NCBI GenBank assembly: GCA_964592175.1
Contig: CAZQBU010000015.1
Coordinates: forward strand, 1-64,000
Direction of reading: 5' to 3'
Length of the DNA stretch: 64,000 nucleotides
DNA from: JALNZU01 sp964592175
GTDB lineage: Bacteria; Bacteroidota; Bacteroidia; Bacteroidales; F082
Shown here in pieces: positions 24,580-32,267 of the stretch (positions are counted from its first letter, which is position 1; every line of letters begins with the position of its first letter). Below the pieces are notes generated by a model. That model did not search any database and was not told where the DNA came from. It saw only the letters and a list, made by a program, of their open reading frames with translations. The position numbers were made by a program, and so were the translations under genes.

Positions 24580-25962
24580 CTATTTCTCAGCTTTATCGAG
24601 TGTTACGGTAAAGTGCCTTAATATTGGGGCTTCTTTAACAATCCGATAACCTCTTGTGATGCTGTTACGGCGTTCCCATACATTAATGAGACTTGCTGCC
24701 ACATAATTCATATGATTATCGGTATAGGTCCGCCTTGGTATTGCCAAGCGCAGCAGCTCCAATGTCGGATAGCGATTTTCACGTGTTACGGGATCACGGT
24801 CTGCTAAGATAGCACCAATTTCAACCCCTCTCACTCCCCCTTCGAGATACAACTCAACTGCCAATGTTTGCGCAATAAATTCTTCTTTTGGTACATTAGG
24901 CAAGAATCCTTTTGCATCCACAAAAATTGCATGGCCCCCAAAAGGATATTGCACAGGAATACCGGCATCACGGAGCAGGCTTCCCAAATAAGCTACCTGA
25001 TTGATACGGGTTTCAAGATAATCGTAATCTGTTCCTTCGTAAAGTCCTTGCGCCAATGCATTCATATCGCGTCCCGACATGCCGCCATAGGTAACAAAAC
25101 CCTCAAACATGATGTTAAAAACAGAAGCTTGATCGAATAACTCCTTGTTTTTAAACCCAATAAAACCGCCCATATTCACAATAGCGTCTTTTTTACTGCT
25201 CATTGTCATGGCATCTCCATACGAAAACATCTCACGTACAATTTCAGCGATGCTCTTGTCCTTATAGCCTTCTTCACGCTTTTTGATGAAATAGGCGTTT
25301 TCGGCAAAACGAGCTGCATCAAATATGACTTTTACGCCATATTTACGTGCCATTTCACTTACTTCGCGAATATTTTGCATGGAAACAGGCTGTCCTCCTG
25401 CCGTATTACATGTAACGGTAATAATGACACAAGGGATTTTTTCAACCGGATTGGAAGAAAACACCTTTTCCAATTTGTTCAGGTCAATATTTCCTTTAAA
25501 AGGATGATCGAGTGAGGTGTCGTAGGCTTCATCAATTGTGCAATCCACTGCAACAGCTTTACGAAACTCAATATGTCCTTTAGTCGTATCAAAATGTGCA
25601 TTGCCGGGTATTAAATCACCGGATTTTATTAGCGCAGAGAACAATACGTTTTCTGCGGCACGACCTTGATGCGTAGGTAAAAAATAAGGGAAGCCTGTCA
25701 CATCGGCAATCGCTTCCTTCATTTTAAAATAGGATGATGCACCGGCATAGCTTTCGTCTCCAAGCATCATTTCCGACCATTGAATATTACTCATGGCGCC
25801 GGTGCCCGAGTCGGTTAATAAGTCAATAAAAACTTGTTCGCTTTTAAGATTAAATAAATTATAATCGGCTTCTTTAATCCATTGCTTACGCTGTTCGGCT
25901 GTACTGCGCTGCAAGGGTTCAACCATTTTTATTCGATATGATTCTGCAAAAGGTAATTCCAT
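24580..25962 (-). CDS. tnaA: Tryptophanase
   Basis: PLP enzyme splitting tryptophan into indole, pyruvate and ammonia. The 460-aa protein has the PLP lysine in MSSKKDA (K257/K258), VTCNTAGGQPVSM (about 183-195) and FDAARFAENAYF (about 214-225). To separate it from tyrosine phenol-lyase: the phenol-lyase signature Arg in MERG is replaced by the tryptophanase form VEIG, and the C-terminus reads LRHFT with His, as in TnaA, and not Phe. A 160-base leader with a 23-codon ORF and a terminator-like hairpin precedes it. Confidence 0.92.
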   Translation of the reverse strand: MELPFAESYRIKMVEPLQRSTAEQRKQWIKEADYNLFNLKSEQVFIDLLTDSGTGAMSNIQWSEMMLGDESYAGASSYFKMKEAIADVTGFPYFLPTHQGRAAENVLFSALIKSGDLIPGNAHFDTTKGHIEFRKAVAVDCTIDEAYDTSLDHPFKGNIDLNKLEKVFSSNPVEKIPCVIITVTCNTAGGQPVSMQNIREVSEMARKYGVKVIFDAARFAENAYFIKKREEGYKDKSIAEIVREMFSYGDAMTMSSKKDAIVNMGGFIGFKNKELFDQASVFNIMFEGFVTYGGMSGRDMNALAQGLYEGTDYDYLETRINQVAYLGSLLRDAGIPVQYPFGGHAIFVDAKGFLPNVPKEEFIAQTLAVELYLEGGVRGVEIGAILADRDPVTRENRYPTLELLRLAIPRRTYTDNHMNYVAASLINVWERRNSITRGYRIVKEAPILRHFTVTLDKAEK

Positions 25963-25987
25963 AATTTCCTGATATTTAATTGTTTAA

Positions 25988-26021
25988 AAAATAATAAATA
26001 AAAATTGCCGTCGGATGACGG
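25988..26021 (-). terminator. Putative attenuator in the tnaA leader
   Basis: Read on the minus strand: CCGTC-ATCC-GACGG hairpin (5-bp GC-rich stem) followed by CAATTTTTATTTATT. It lies 18 bases after the leader ORF stop and 46 bases before tnaA. The short stem makes it weak by itself. Confidence 0.45.
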
Positions 26022-26038
26022 ATAAAAGGGAGCCCTAA

Positions 26039-26110
26039 TCAGGAGAATCGATCGCGTTCTTTGATGTTCTTATAATTGAATTTATCGCTGGGTTGATAAA
26101 TCATCATCAT
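26039..26110 (-). CDS. Candidate 23-aa tnaA leader peptide
   Basis: ATG at 26110 (three tandem ATGs), stop TGA at 26041-26039. It begins MMMIYQPSD and ends NIKERDRFS. The centre, K-F-N-Y-K-N, faintly recalls the K-W-F-N-I-D-N segment of E. coli TnaC, but there is no Trp, so TnaC-type tryptophan sensing through that residue does not apply. It starts 18 bases after the -7 element and is followed by the attenuator-like hairpin. Expression is unproven. Confidence 0.4.
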   Translation of the reverse strand: MMMIYQPSDKFNYKNIKERDRFS

Positions 26111-26128
26111 AATTTGTTTTACTGCCTA

Positions 26129-26136
26129 CAAAAATA
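26129..26136 (-). promoter_or_regulatory. -7 element of tnaA
   Basis: TATTTTTG on the minus strand; transcript start expected near 26122, giving a 160-base leader. Confidence 0.5.
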
Positions 26137-26210
26137 CATTAAACAATGGAATTTATCAAGTGTTTTTCATTTTACATCATATATTAGACCCTATCTAATT
26201 GATTTATGAC

Positions 26211-26218
26211 TATCTTTG
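26211..26218 (+). promoter_or_regulatory. -7 element of hypE leader transcript
   Basis: TATCTTTG, 19 bases before the leader ORF. No good -33 box. Confidence 0.55.
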
Positions 26219-26237
26219 CACTATTCAACAGATAGCT

Positions 26238-26309
26238 ATGTTTGGAGCATCATTTTTCAATCTTTATCATAACAACGGCAAGCGTCTTTTTGCTTGTTGG
26301 ATTTGTTGA
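26238..26309 (+). CDS. Candidate 23-aa leader peptide upstream of hypE
   Basis: ATG at 26238, stop TGA at 26307-26309. It begins MFGASFFNLYHNN and ends RLFACWIC, with one Trp at position 21 flanked by Cys. A hairpin (26276-26299) overlaps its last third, and a second, related hairpin follows at 26342-26369. The layout is that of a translation-sensing leader. Expression is unproven. Confidence 0.4.
   Translation: MFGASFFNLYHNNGKRLFACWIC
26276..26299 (+). promoter_or_regulatory. Leader hairpin 1 (hypE)
   Basis: 8-bp stem CGGCAAGC / GCTTGTTG (two G-U pairs), loop GTCTTTTT, inside the leader ORF. Its sequence ACGGCAAG...GTCTTTTTGCTTGT is repeated in hairpin 2. Confidence 0.5.
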
Positions 26310-26341
26310 TTTCTCCCTCCTGTACATTCTTTTGTAATTTC

Positions 26342-26369
26342 TTTACGGCAAGGAGTCTTTTGCTGTAAA
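26342..26369 (+). promoter_or_regulatory. Leader hairpin 2 (hypE)
   Basis: 10-bp stem TTTACGGCAA / TTGCTGTAAA (one G-U pair), loop GGAGTCTT, 44 bases before the hypE start. Related in sequence to hairpin 1. Confidence 0.55.
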
Positions 26370-26412
26370 ATTGACAATAAACTTATTCTACTGCATTGAA
26401 AATAAAATAATT

Positions 26413-27216
26413 ATGCGCCAAAAATCCGGTTTAGTATTTGATATTCGCCACTTTTCTGTTCACGACGGTGCTGGAATTCGTACCACCGTTTTTTTAAAAG
26501 GCTGTCCCCTAAATTGCATTTGGTGCCACAATCCTGAAAGTATTTTATTTGCCCCCGAAACATTCAGCCGACACAATCGAATTAATGATAAAACATTTGA
26601 AGTAACCGAAACGGTCGGAACACAAATGTCAGTTGAAGAAGTAATGTCGGAGATTGAAAAAGACATTCTAATCTATGATGATTCAAAAGGTGGAGTCACT
26701 TTCTCGGGCGGCGAGCCCCTTGCACAGCCTGACTTTTTATTGGAGCTGTTGAAAGCATGTACTGAAAAAGAAATTCATACGGCAGTGGACACCAGCGGAC
26801 ACGCAAATGCTAAAATCCTCGAAAAAATAATGCCGTTTACAAATTTATTTCTTTTTGATCTTAAACTTGCCGATCAGGCAGCTCATAAACAGTATACCGG
26901 AGTTTCGAATACACAAATCCTCAAAAATCTGGACTTGATTTATCAAGCAAAAAAAGAAATCATCATCCGTATACCATTGATACCTGAAATTACGGATACC
27001 GAACAAAATCTTGAGACTCTTCGAAAAATTATTACTGCTTATCCGGCTATTAAAAGAGTAGATATTCTCCCATTTCATAATATTGCCAAAAGCAAATACG
27101 AGCGCTTTGGCAAAGATTATATTTTACATCATTCAAATCCTTATGACCCACTGAAAGCTGAGGAGATTGCCGGTTTCTTTCGAGAAACAGTTGAAACAGT
27201 GAGTGTTGGAGGATAA
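26413..27216 (+). CDS. hypE: Glycyl radical enzyme activase (radical SAM)
   Basis: Start MRQKSG (26413) fits the family's N-terminus. The 267-aa protein installs the glycyl radical on its partner encoded 55 bp downstream. It has the SAM cluster CPLNCIWC (CX3CX2C, about residues 31-38), FSGGEPLAQPDF (about 97-108) and the usual DLK segment (about 150). There is no inserted ferredoxin-like Cys region after the SAM cluster, so it is the compact PflA-like type. The symbol follows from the neighbour's identification. Confidence 0.88.
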   Translation: MRQKSGLVFDIRHFSVHDGAGIRTTVFLKGCPLNCIWCHNPESILFAPETFSRHNRINDKTFEVTETVGTQMSVEEVMSEIEKDILIYDDSKGGVTFSGGEPLAQPDFLLELLKACTEKEIHTAVDTSGHANAKILEKIMPFTNLFLFDLKLADQAAHKQYTGVSNTQILKNLDLIYQAKKEIIIRIPLIPEITDTEQNLETLRKIITAYPAIKRVDILPFHNIAKSKYERFGKDYILHHSNPYDPLKAEEIAGFFRETVETVSVGG

Positions 27217-27258
27217 ATATTTAGTTAATAAAGAATTGAAATAACATAAATAAGCTAC

Positions 27259-27266
27259 TATTTTTG
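27259..27266 (+). promoter_or_regulatory. Possible -7 element directly before hypD
   Basis: TATTTTTG ending 5 bases before the ATG. If used, the hypD transcript would be leaderless; read-through from hypE is also likely. Confidence 0.3.
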
Positions 27267-27271
27267 CCATT

Positions 27272-29626
27272 ATGACAGAACGCATTCAAAAACTTAGAGA
27301 ACAAAGCTTACAAGCCATTAACACTTTTTCGGCCGAGCGGGCTCAGTTGGTAACGGAATTTTACCAATCCGCTGAGCTGATGCAACACCCTATTCCGGTA
27401 CAACGTGCATTGGCATTTAAATACATATTAAGCCATAAAGCCATTTTTGTCAATCCGGGTGAACTGATTATAGGCGAACGTGGTCCTGCACCAAAAGCCA
27501 CCTCCACCTATCCCGAAGTCAGTCTGCATACCCTTGATGACTTGGAAATACTCCACTCACGACCAAAGGTTTCCTTTAAGGTTGATGATGAAACCCGTAA
27601 ATTATATCAAGAGAAAATCATTCCTTTCTGGAAAGGCAACACCCAGCGTGATCGAATCTTTGCACACCTGAGCAAGGAGTGGAAAGCTGCCTATGAAGCC
27701 GGTGTGTTCACAGAGTTTCAGGAACAGCGTGCCCCGGGTCATACCGTAGCCGGGAAAAAAGTGTTTCAAAAAGGACTACTCGACTACAAAGCTGAGATTG
27801 ACGCAGCCTTGAAGGCGCTTGATTTTGAAAATGACAAGCACGCAATCGAACGCAGAGAACAACTCAAAGCCATGGCAATAGCAGCTGATGCGCTAATCAT
27901 GTATGCAAACCGCTATGCCGATTTGCTGACTCAGCTTGCCCAGGAAGAAAAAGATGACAATCGTAAAGAAGAATTACTTGAGATGGCACGCATCTGTCGA
28001 AAAGTGCCTGCACATGCCCCAGAAACTTTCCATGAGATGTTGCAGCATTATTGGTTCATCCATGTGGGCGTCATTACCGAACTGAACCCATGGGATTCCT
28101 TTAATCCCGGACGATTGGATCAGCATTTATATCCATTTTACAAACAAGAAATGGAATCCGGTGTACTGAACAAAGAATGGGCTGTTGAACTTTTGCAATC
28201 ATTTTGGATTAAATTCAATAACCATCCCTCCCCTCCAAAAATGGGTGTAACAGCTCAAGAAAGCAATACTTATACCGACTTTTCGCTCATCAATCTCGGA
28301 GGTGTAAAAGAAGACGGAAGCGATGCCGTGAACGAACTGAGCTATATCTTACTCGATATCATTGAAGAAATGCGCATACTGCAGCCCAGCTCAATGGTGC
28401 AAATAAGCAAGAAAAATCCGGATCGATTTGTGAAACGGGCGGTACGCATCGTGAAAACGGGCTTTGGACAACCTTCATTTTTTAATACGGATGCCATAAT
28501 ACAACAACTGCTTAGCCAAGGAAAATCACTTACTGATGCCAGAAACGGCGGTGCAAGCGGATGTGTGGAAACCGGTGCTTTTGGAACAGAAGCCTATATC
28601 TTAACCGGATATTTTAATTTGAATAAAGTATTGGAAATCACATTAAATAATGGTGTTGATCCGCTTACGGCAAAAGAAATTGGGATTCGAACAGGTAATC
28701 CGGAAGATTTTGAAAGCTTTGATGAGTTTTATAATGCATTTGAAAGGCAGCTGACGTATTTCATAAACCTCAAAATCGAAGGAAACAACATTATCGAAAA
28801 GCTATGGGGAATGTATATGCCGGTACCCTTGCTATCGCTTATTACCGAAGACTGCATTAAAAACGGCAAGGATTATAATGCAGGAGGAGCCCGTTATAAC
28901 ACCAGCTATGTGCAAGGAGTAGGTCTTGGAAGCATTACCGACAACCTTAGTGTCATTCGTAAATATGTTTTTGACGACAACACAGTTTCAATGGCTCATT
29001 TACTGAATACGATAAAATCTAATTTCGAAGGCTATGACGAATTGCGTCATGAGTTCATTTATAATAGCCCGAAATGGGGTAATAATGATGATTATGCCGA
29101 CCGTCATGCCGTGCAAGTATTTAACTCATTTTATCGAGCAGTGAACGGACGCCCCAGCTCACGCGGAGGGGTTTTCCGTATTAATATGTTGCCCACTACA
29201 AGCCATGTATATTTTGGCAGTAAGATTGGTGCCATGCCCGATGGTCGCCTTGCCCACGAGCCTTTGAGTGAAGGCATTAGCCCGGTTCAAGGTGCCGATA
29301 AAAAAGGACCTACGGCAGTGATTCAGTCTGCAGCAAGGATTGACCATATTAAAACAGGAGGCACGCTACTAAATCAAAAATTCTCTCCCGACTTTTTTGA
29401 TAGCGAAGAAAGTATGGATAAGATTGTTAGCCTTGTTCGCTCCTATTTCAAAATGGACGGACACCATATTCAATTTAATGTGGTAGATGCCGACACCTTA
29501 CGTGATGCACAAAAGCATCCGGAAAAATACCAGGATTTGATTGTACGCGTTGCCGGATATTCGGATTATTTTAATGATTTGGGCGAAGCCCTGCAAAATG
29601 AAATAATCCGCAGGACAGCACATTAA
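27272..29626 (+). CDS. hypD: Glycyl radical enzyme, trans-4-hydroxy-L-proline dehydratase type
   Basis: A 784-aa glycyl radical enzyme. The thiyl site is GASGCVETG with C431 and the general-base E433 (the GCVE form of dehydratases, not pyruvate formate-lyase). The radical site is RVAGYSDYF with Gly762. Segments such as FTEFQEQRAPGHTVAG and ITELNPWDSFNPGRLDQHL match my memory of Clostridioides HypD closely, so hydroxyproline dehydration to pyrroline-5-carboxylate is the best call. Other GCVE enzymes (glycerol, propanediol) are less alike. A proC gene for the next step is not in the window. The radical makes it an anaerobic enzyme. Confidence 0.85.
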   Translation: MTERIQKLREQSLQAINTFSAERAQLVTEFYQSAELMQHPIPVQRALAFKYILSHKAIFVNPGELIIGERGPAPKATSTYPEVSLHTLDDLEILHSRPKVSFKVDDETRKLYQEKIIPFWKGNTQRDRIFAHLSKEWKAAYEAGVFTEFQEQRAPGHTVAGKKVFQKGLLDYKAEIDAALKALDFENDKHAIERREQLKAMAIAADALIMYANRYADLLTQLAQEEKDDNRKEELLEMARICRKVPAHAPETFHEMLQHYWFIHVGVITELNPWDSFNPGRLDQHLYPFYKQEMESGVLNKEWAVELLQSFWIKFNNHPSPPKMGVTAQESNTYTDFSLINLGGVKEDGSDAVNELSYILLDIIEEMRILQPSSMVQISKKNPDRFVKRAVRIVKTGFGQPSFFNTDAIIQQLLSQGKSLTDARNGGASGCVETGAFGTEAYILTGYFNLNKVLEITLNNGVDPLTAKEIGIRTGNPEDFESFDEFYNAFERQLTYFINLKIEGNNIIEKLWGMYMPVPLLSLITEDCIKNGKDYNAGGARYNTSYVQGVGLGSITDNLSVIRKYVFDDNTVSMAHLLNTIKSNFEGYDELRHEFIYNSPKWGNNDDYADRHAVQVFNSFYRAVNGRPSSRGGVFRINMLPTTSHVYFGSKIGAMPDGRLAHEPLSEGISPVQGADKKGPTAVIQSAARIDHIKTGGTLLNQKFSPDFFDSEESMDKIVSLVRSYFKMDGHHIQFNVVDADTLRDAQKHPEKYQDLIVRVAGYSDYFNDLGEALQNEIIRRTAH

Positions 29627-29649
29627 ATCTAGCCTGCATAATTCACCAA

Positions 29650-29693
29650 TTCATAAGCTTGTCAATCTAACTTAATCGTAATAAGCTTATGAA
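29650..29693. repeat. Hairpin in the MITE, left part
   Basis: Perfect 11-bp arms TTCATAAGCTT and AAGCTTATGAA around 22 bases. It may end the hypD transcript, but lacks a T-run. Confidence 0.6.
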
Positions 29694-29731
29694 CATTGTG
29701 TTAGGAGATTTTACTAGTGTTTTTATAAAGT

Positions 29732-29759
29732 GTTTATTATAAAATGAATTTTGATTTAA
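29732..29759 (+). repeat. 28-bp intergenic repeat, copy 2
   Basis: Exact copy of 81-108, inside the MITE-like element. The part to its right (about 29755-29845) folds into a long imperfect hairpin with TTAATTTTG / CAAAATTAA and GAGTTGT / ACAACTC arms. Confidence 0.7.
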
Positions 29760-29909
29760 TTTTGGCAATTTTTACGTTATGAGTTGTTCACGGTAGTTGG
29801 CTACAACTTCACAACTCACGCCTGAAAATTTCTCAAAATTAAGTTCATGAATTAAGCAGGCTAGGAATCCTATTCTAAAATTGAACTTGGTAGCAGTATG
29901 TATTTTCTG

Positions 29910-30530
29910 CTACTTTCTGCCAAAATCTGCGGGAATTTCTCCCCATTTGTCAGTATCCCACTTCAATAGTGGTACTTCAATCGGATTGGAAGCAAGCCAT
30001 TTTTCAGCACGTTTAAGTACTATAAACAGCTCTTTATTCTTTTCGGAAGGGACTAGTTTTGTGCGTGCAACTCCTTTCCTTATCCAGCCGAGCGCAAGTT
30101 GTGAATCCGAATAAATCGGCAGTTGCAAACGATTTTGTTTCTGCCATGCCAAGGCATGTACAATAGCCAAAAACTCGCCAATATTATTTGTTCCTTCAGG
30201 AAATTTTTTGCGAAATAACTCAGTGCCGGTTTCGGTGAATACCCCGCGATATTCCATCACGCCCGGATTTCCGGCGCAGGCAGCATCCACAGCAATAGAA
30301 TTGTAATTTGGTTTTTCAGCTTCGTGTAAATGCGCTGTGCGTTGCGACATATCCAATTCGGCATCCGGACCGTAATCAAAAGCCAATTTTGCTTCATCTA
30401 AGGTCTTAAAACTTTTGTATTTAGCCGAAGGAAAAGCTTTAACTTGTTGTAAACAAGCTTCCCAGCTATCATAAATGCCCGGTTTATGACCCTGCCACAC
30501 TACATAATATTTCGATTTAGTTTTTGCCAT
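29910..30530 (-). CDS. rnhA: Ribonuclease H1 with N-terminal hybrid-binding domain
   Basis: Degrades RNA in RNA-DNA hybrids. Start MAKTKSKYYVVWQG (30530) gives 206 aa. The N-terminal viroplasmin/HBD domain (YYVVWQGHKPGIYDSWEAC, residues 8-26) is followed by a short linker and the RNase H domain (about 72-203). Catalytic acidic residues are visible: DAACAGNPG (Asp), NNIGEF (Glu) and YSDSQLALG (Asp). It is encoded 28 bp after the SprT-like gene. Confidence 0.92.
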   Translation of the reverse strand: MAKTKSKYYVVWQGHKPGIYDSWEACLQQVKAFPSAKYKSFKTLDEAKLAFDYGPDAELDMSQRTAHLHEAEKPNYNSIAVDAACAGNPGVMEYRGVFTETGTELFRKKFPEGTNNIGEFLAIVHALAWQKQNRLQLPIYSDSQLALGWIRKGVARTKLVPSEKNKELFIVLKRAEKWLASNPIEVPLLKWDTDKWGEIPADFGRK

Positions 30531-30558
30531 CTGTTTACGAATATGATACAAATATCCA

Positions 30559-31191
30559 TCATTTTTTTGTATCCGGCTCATAAAGTTTTACTTGTGCCAT
30601 CTGATGAATCAAATACTTTCGTTGAGTTTGCATACATACACACATATAACGGGTTCTAAGCTTTTCCAGCTTTTTAAACACACGACCATTTGATGTTATA
30701 AATTGCTGTCCTTCAGTGACTTTATCAAGTTCGATTAAATCCGATTCAGTGTCGGAATTATATGTCCTGAGCAATTGTTTTAGCTTTAATTTACCGCTAG
30801 GAGATAAATTATATGTAAAAAAATACTCCTTTAAAGCAAGCACTATATCTTCAGGAAACACAGTTTCATTCATATACGGAATCATCAGCTCTTTAAAATT
30901 GTTTTTCCATTCCTGACCATGTGGTTGATGTTTGCGACCAAAATGCGCAAAAGTATAGTGATGTGCTAATTCATGCACCAACACAATCAAAAATTCATAT
31001 GGATTAAGGTCATTATTAATGGTAATTCGGGCAGGCAGAGTTTTAGTGGCAGGCCGATAATCACCTAATTTACTATGACGTTTTTTGTTAATTTTCAATG
31101 AGATATTGTTGGAAAGAAGCATCTCATATATACTGTCTACAGCGGAAACAGGCATATATTTCCCCAATATATCCTTATGCTTTTCTTTCAT
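30559..31191 (-). CDS. SprT-like zinc metallopeptidase domain protein
   Basis: A 210-aa protein with the HExxH zinc motif in VLVHELAHHYTFAHFG (near residue 70) and a conserved distal His in KHQPHGQEWKNNF. The C-terminal half contains RYMCVCMQTQ but not a clear Cys4 ribbon. SprT-type proteins are thought to act in protein turnover or DNA-protein crosslink repair. The start is ambiguous: ATGs at 31209, 31203 and 31191 all overlap the upstream lipoprotein gene; I chose the last. Function inferred from the domain only. Confidence 0.8.
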   Translation of the reverse strand: MKEKHKDILGKYMPVSAVDSIYEMLLSNNISLKINKKRHSKLGDYRPATKTLPARITINNDLNPYEFLIVLVHELAHHYTFAHFGRKHQPHGQEWKNNFKELMIPYMNETVFPEDIVLALKEYFFTYNLSPSGKLKLKQLLRTYNSDTESDLIELDKVTEGQQFITSNGRVFKKLEKLRTRYMCVCMQTQRKYLIHQMAQVKLYEPDTKK

Positions 31192-31387
31192 CTGTCCGTT
31201 CATTTTCATTTATTGGTTGGATGGTCCAAGAAGGACAGTCGCAATTCTTCTTTTTTCGTTTGCCGCCCGGCAAATGCACTTTTGAAGAATAACACGAAGT
31301 GAATATCACAGCAATTAAGGTGATTTTCAATATGTTTCGTAAAATCTTTCCTGCGGTCAGGAACATCATATAATTTTTATTTTTCAT
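31175..31387 (-). CDS. Small lipoprotein with C-terminal CDCPSW motif
   Basis: A 70-aa exported protein: signal helix (about 12-30), lipobox IFTSC with lipidated C32, then a basic stretch GGKRKKKNCDCPSW. Small Bacteroidota lipoproteins with a basic run followed by C-x-CP-x-[WF] recur in many genomes without known function (recollection). It overlaps the start of the SprT-like gene by about 17-35 bp, so the two are likely co-transcribed. Confidence 0.65.
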   Translation of the reverse strand: MKNKNYMMFLTAGKILRNILKITLIAVIFTSCYSSKVHLPGGKRKKKNCDCPSWTIQPINENERTDERKA

Positions 31388-31532
31388 GACAAAATTAAAG
31401 AATTAGGCTCTTATTTTTGAGAAATCATGCAATTAAACAACAATAAAATAAACTGCCTGCCTAATCGTTCTAATATTTTAACTGCATTTTGTTACAGTTT
31501 GTTGTATTTTTATGCTCTTAATTTAGCAATAA

Positions 31533-32267
31533 ATGTTACGCACCCTTGGAGAATATGTTCTTTTGATGTTTGAAACCTTCAAACGTCCGGATAAAGGTCC
31601 TGTATTTCGACGGCAATTATTAGTCGAGATAATGGGCTTAGGAGTTGATTCCATAAGTATTGTTGCCTTTATTTCTGTATTTACCGGTGCTATTATTGCA
31701 ATTCAAACTGCATATAACATTGATTCTCCATTCATTCCAATTATGATGGTTGGTTTTTCTACGCGCCAAATGATGATATTGGAGTTTTCGCCTACCGTAA
31801 TAAGTTTAATCTTGGCAGGTAAAGTTGGTTCACGTATCGCCTCCGAAATTGGTTCCATGCGTGTTACCGAGCAAATTGATGCCTTACGCGTGATGGGTGT
31901 AAATCCGGCTAATTTCCTTATCCTGCCGAAAATTACTGCCAGCATGTTATTCAATCCGATTCTTATTGTATTCAGTATGGTCATTGGAATTGTTGGAGGC
32001 TGGATAGCGGGCTATGTCACGGGCTTAGTATCTCCTGCCGATTATGTGGATGGGTTGCGTGCGTGGTTTGAACCTTTTACCGTGACTTACGCTCTTATTA
32101 AAACCATAGTGTTTGCATTTATCATTGCTTCCGTATCCGGTTTCTTGGGATATAACCTGAAAGGAGGCTCCGTAGAAGTTGGAAAAGCAAGTACAAAAGC
32201 TGTGGTGGTAAGCAGCATATTAATTATATTATTCGACCTGATATTGACGCAATTACTATTGGTATGA
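31533..32267 (+). CDS. mlaE: MlaE-family ABC transporter permease
   Basis: Permease of a lipid (mammalian-cell-entry type) transport system that moves phospholipids between the membranes. The 244-aa protein has about five helices and the family segments SVFTGAIIAIQTAY (about 49-62), AGKVGSRIASEIGSMRVTEQIDALRVMG (about 95-122) and NLKGGSVEVGKASTKAVV (about 209-226). Its stop overlaps the next start by 4 bp. Confidence 0.92.
   Translation: MLRTLGEYVLLMFETFKRPDKGPVFRRQLLVEIMGLGVDSISIVAFISVFTGAIIAIQTAYNIDSPFIPIMMVGFSTRQMMILEFSPTVISLILAGKVGSRIASEIGSMRVTEQIDALRVMGVNPANFLILPKITASMLFNPILIVFSMVIGIVGGWIAGYVTGLVSPADYVDGLRAWFEPFTVTYALIKTIVFAFIIASVSGFLGYNLKGGSVEVGKASTKAVVVSSILIILFDLILTQLLLV

Larger units (their letters stand above)
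25963..26412. other. Divergent tnaA / hypE regulatory region
   Basis: 450 bp with one -7 element and one 23-codon leader ORF on each strand, a terminator-like hairpin in the tnaA leader, and two related hairpins in the hypE leader. Individual elements are listed separately. No operator for a known regulator is evident. Confidence 0.6.
29629..29864. mobile_element. 228-bp MITE-like element with CTAG target duplication
   Basis: The element spans 29633-29860. Its ends are imperfect inverted repeats: CCTGCATAATTCA (29633-29645) and TGAATTAAGCAGG (29848-29860), 12 of 13 matching. CTAG stands directly outside both ends (29629-29632 and 29861-29864), as a 4-bp target duplication. It has no transposase. 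It sits between the hypD stop and the convergent RNase H stop. The CC-ending repeats and 4-bp duplication recall IS1380-family elements; that link is a guess. Confidence 0.7.

Noticed and set aside
24580..25962. Tyrosine phenol-lyase instead of tryptophanase
   Set aside because: The Arg of the phenol-lyase MERG motif is Ile (VEIG), and the C-terminal LRHFT has the tryptophanase His.
26008..26021. Same hairpin as a plus-strand terminator
   Set aside because: On the plus strand it is followed by ATAAAAGGG and no T-run; only the minus orientation has a terminator-like tail.
29910..31387. Repeats as a CRISPR array
   Set aside because: The repeats near here are two dispersed copies and hairpins; no regular repeat-spacer pattern or cas gene exists in the window.
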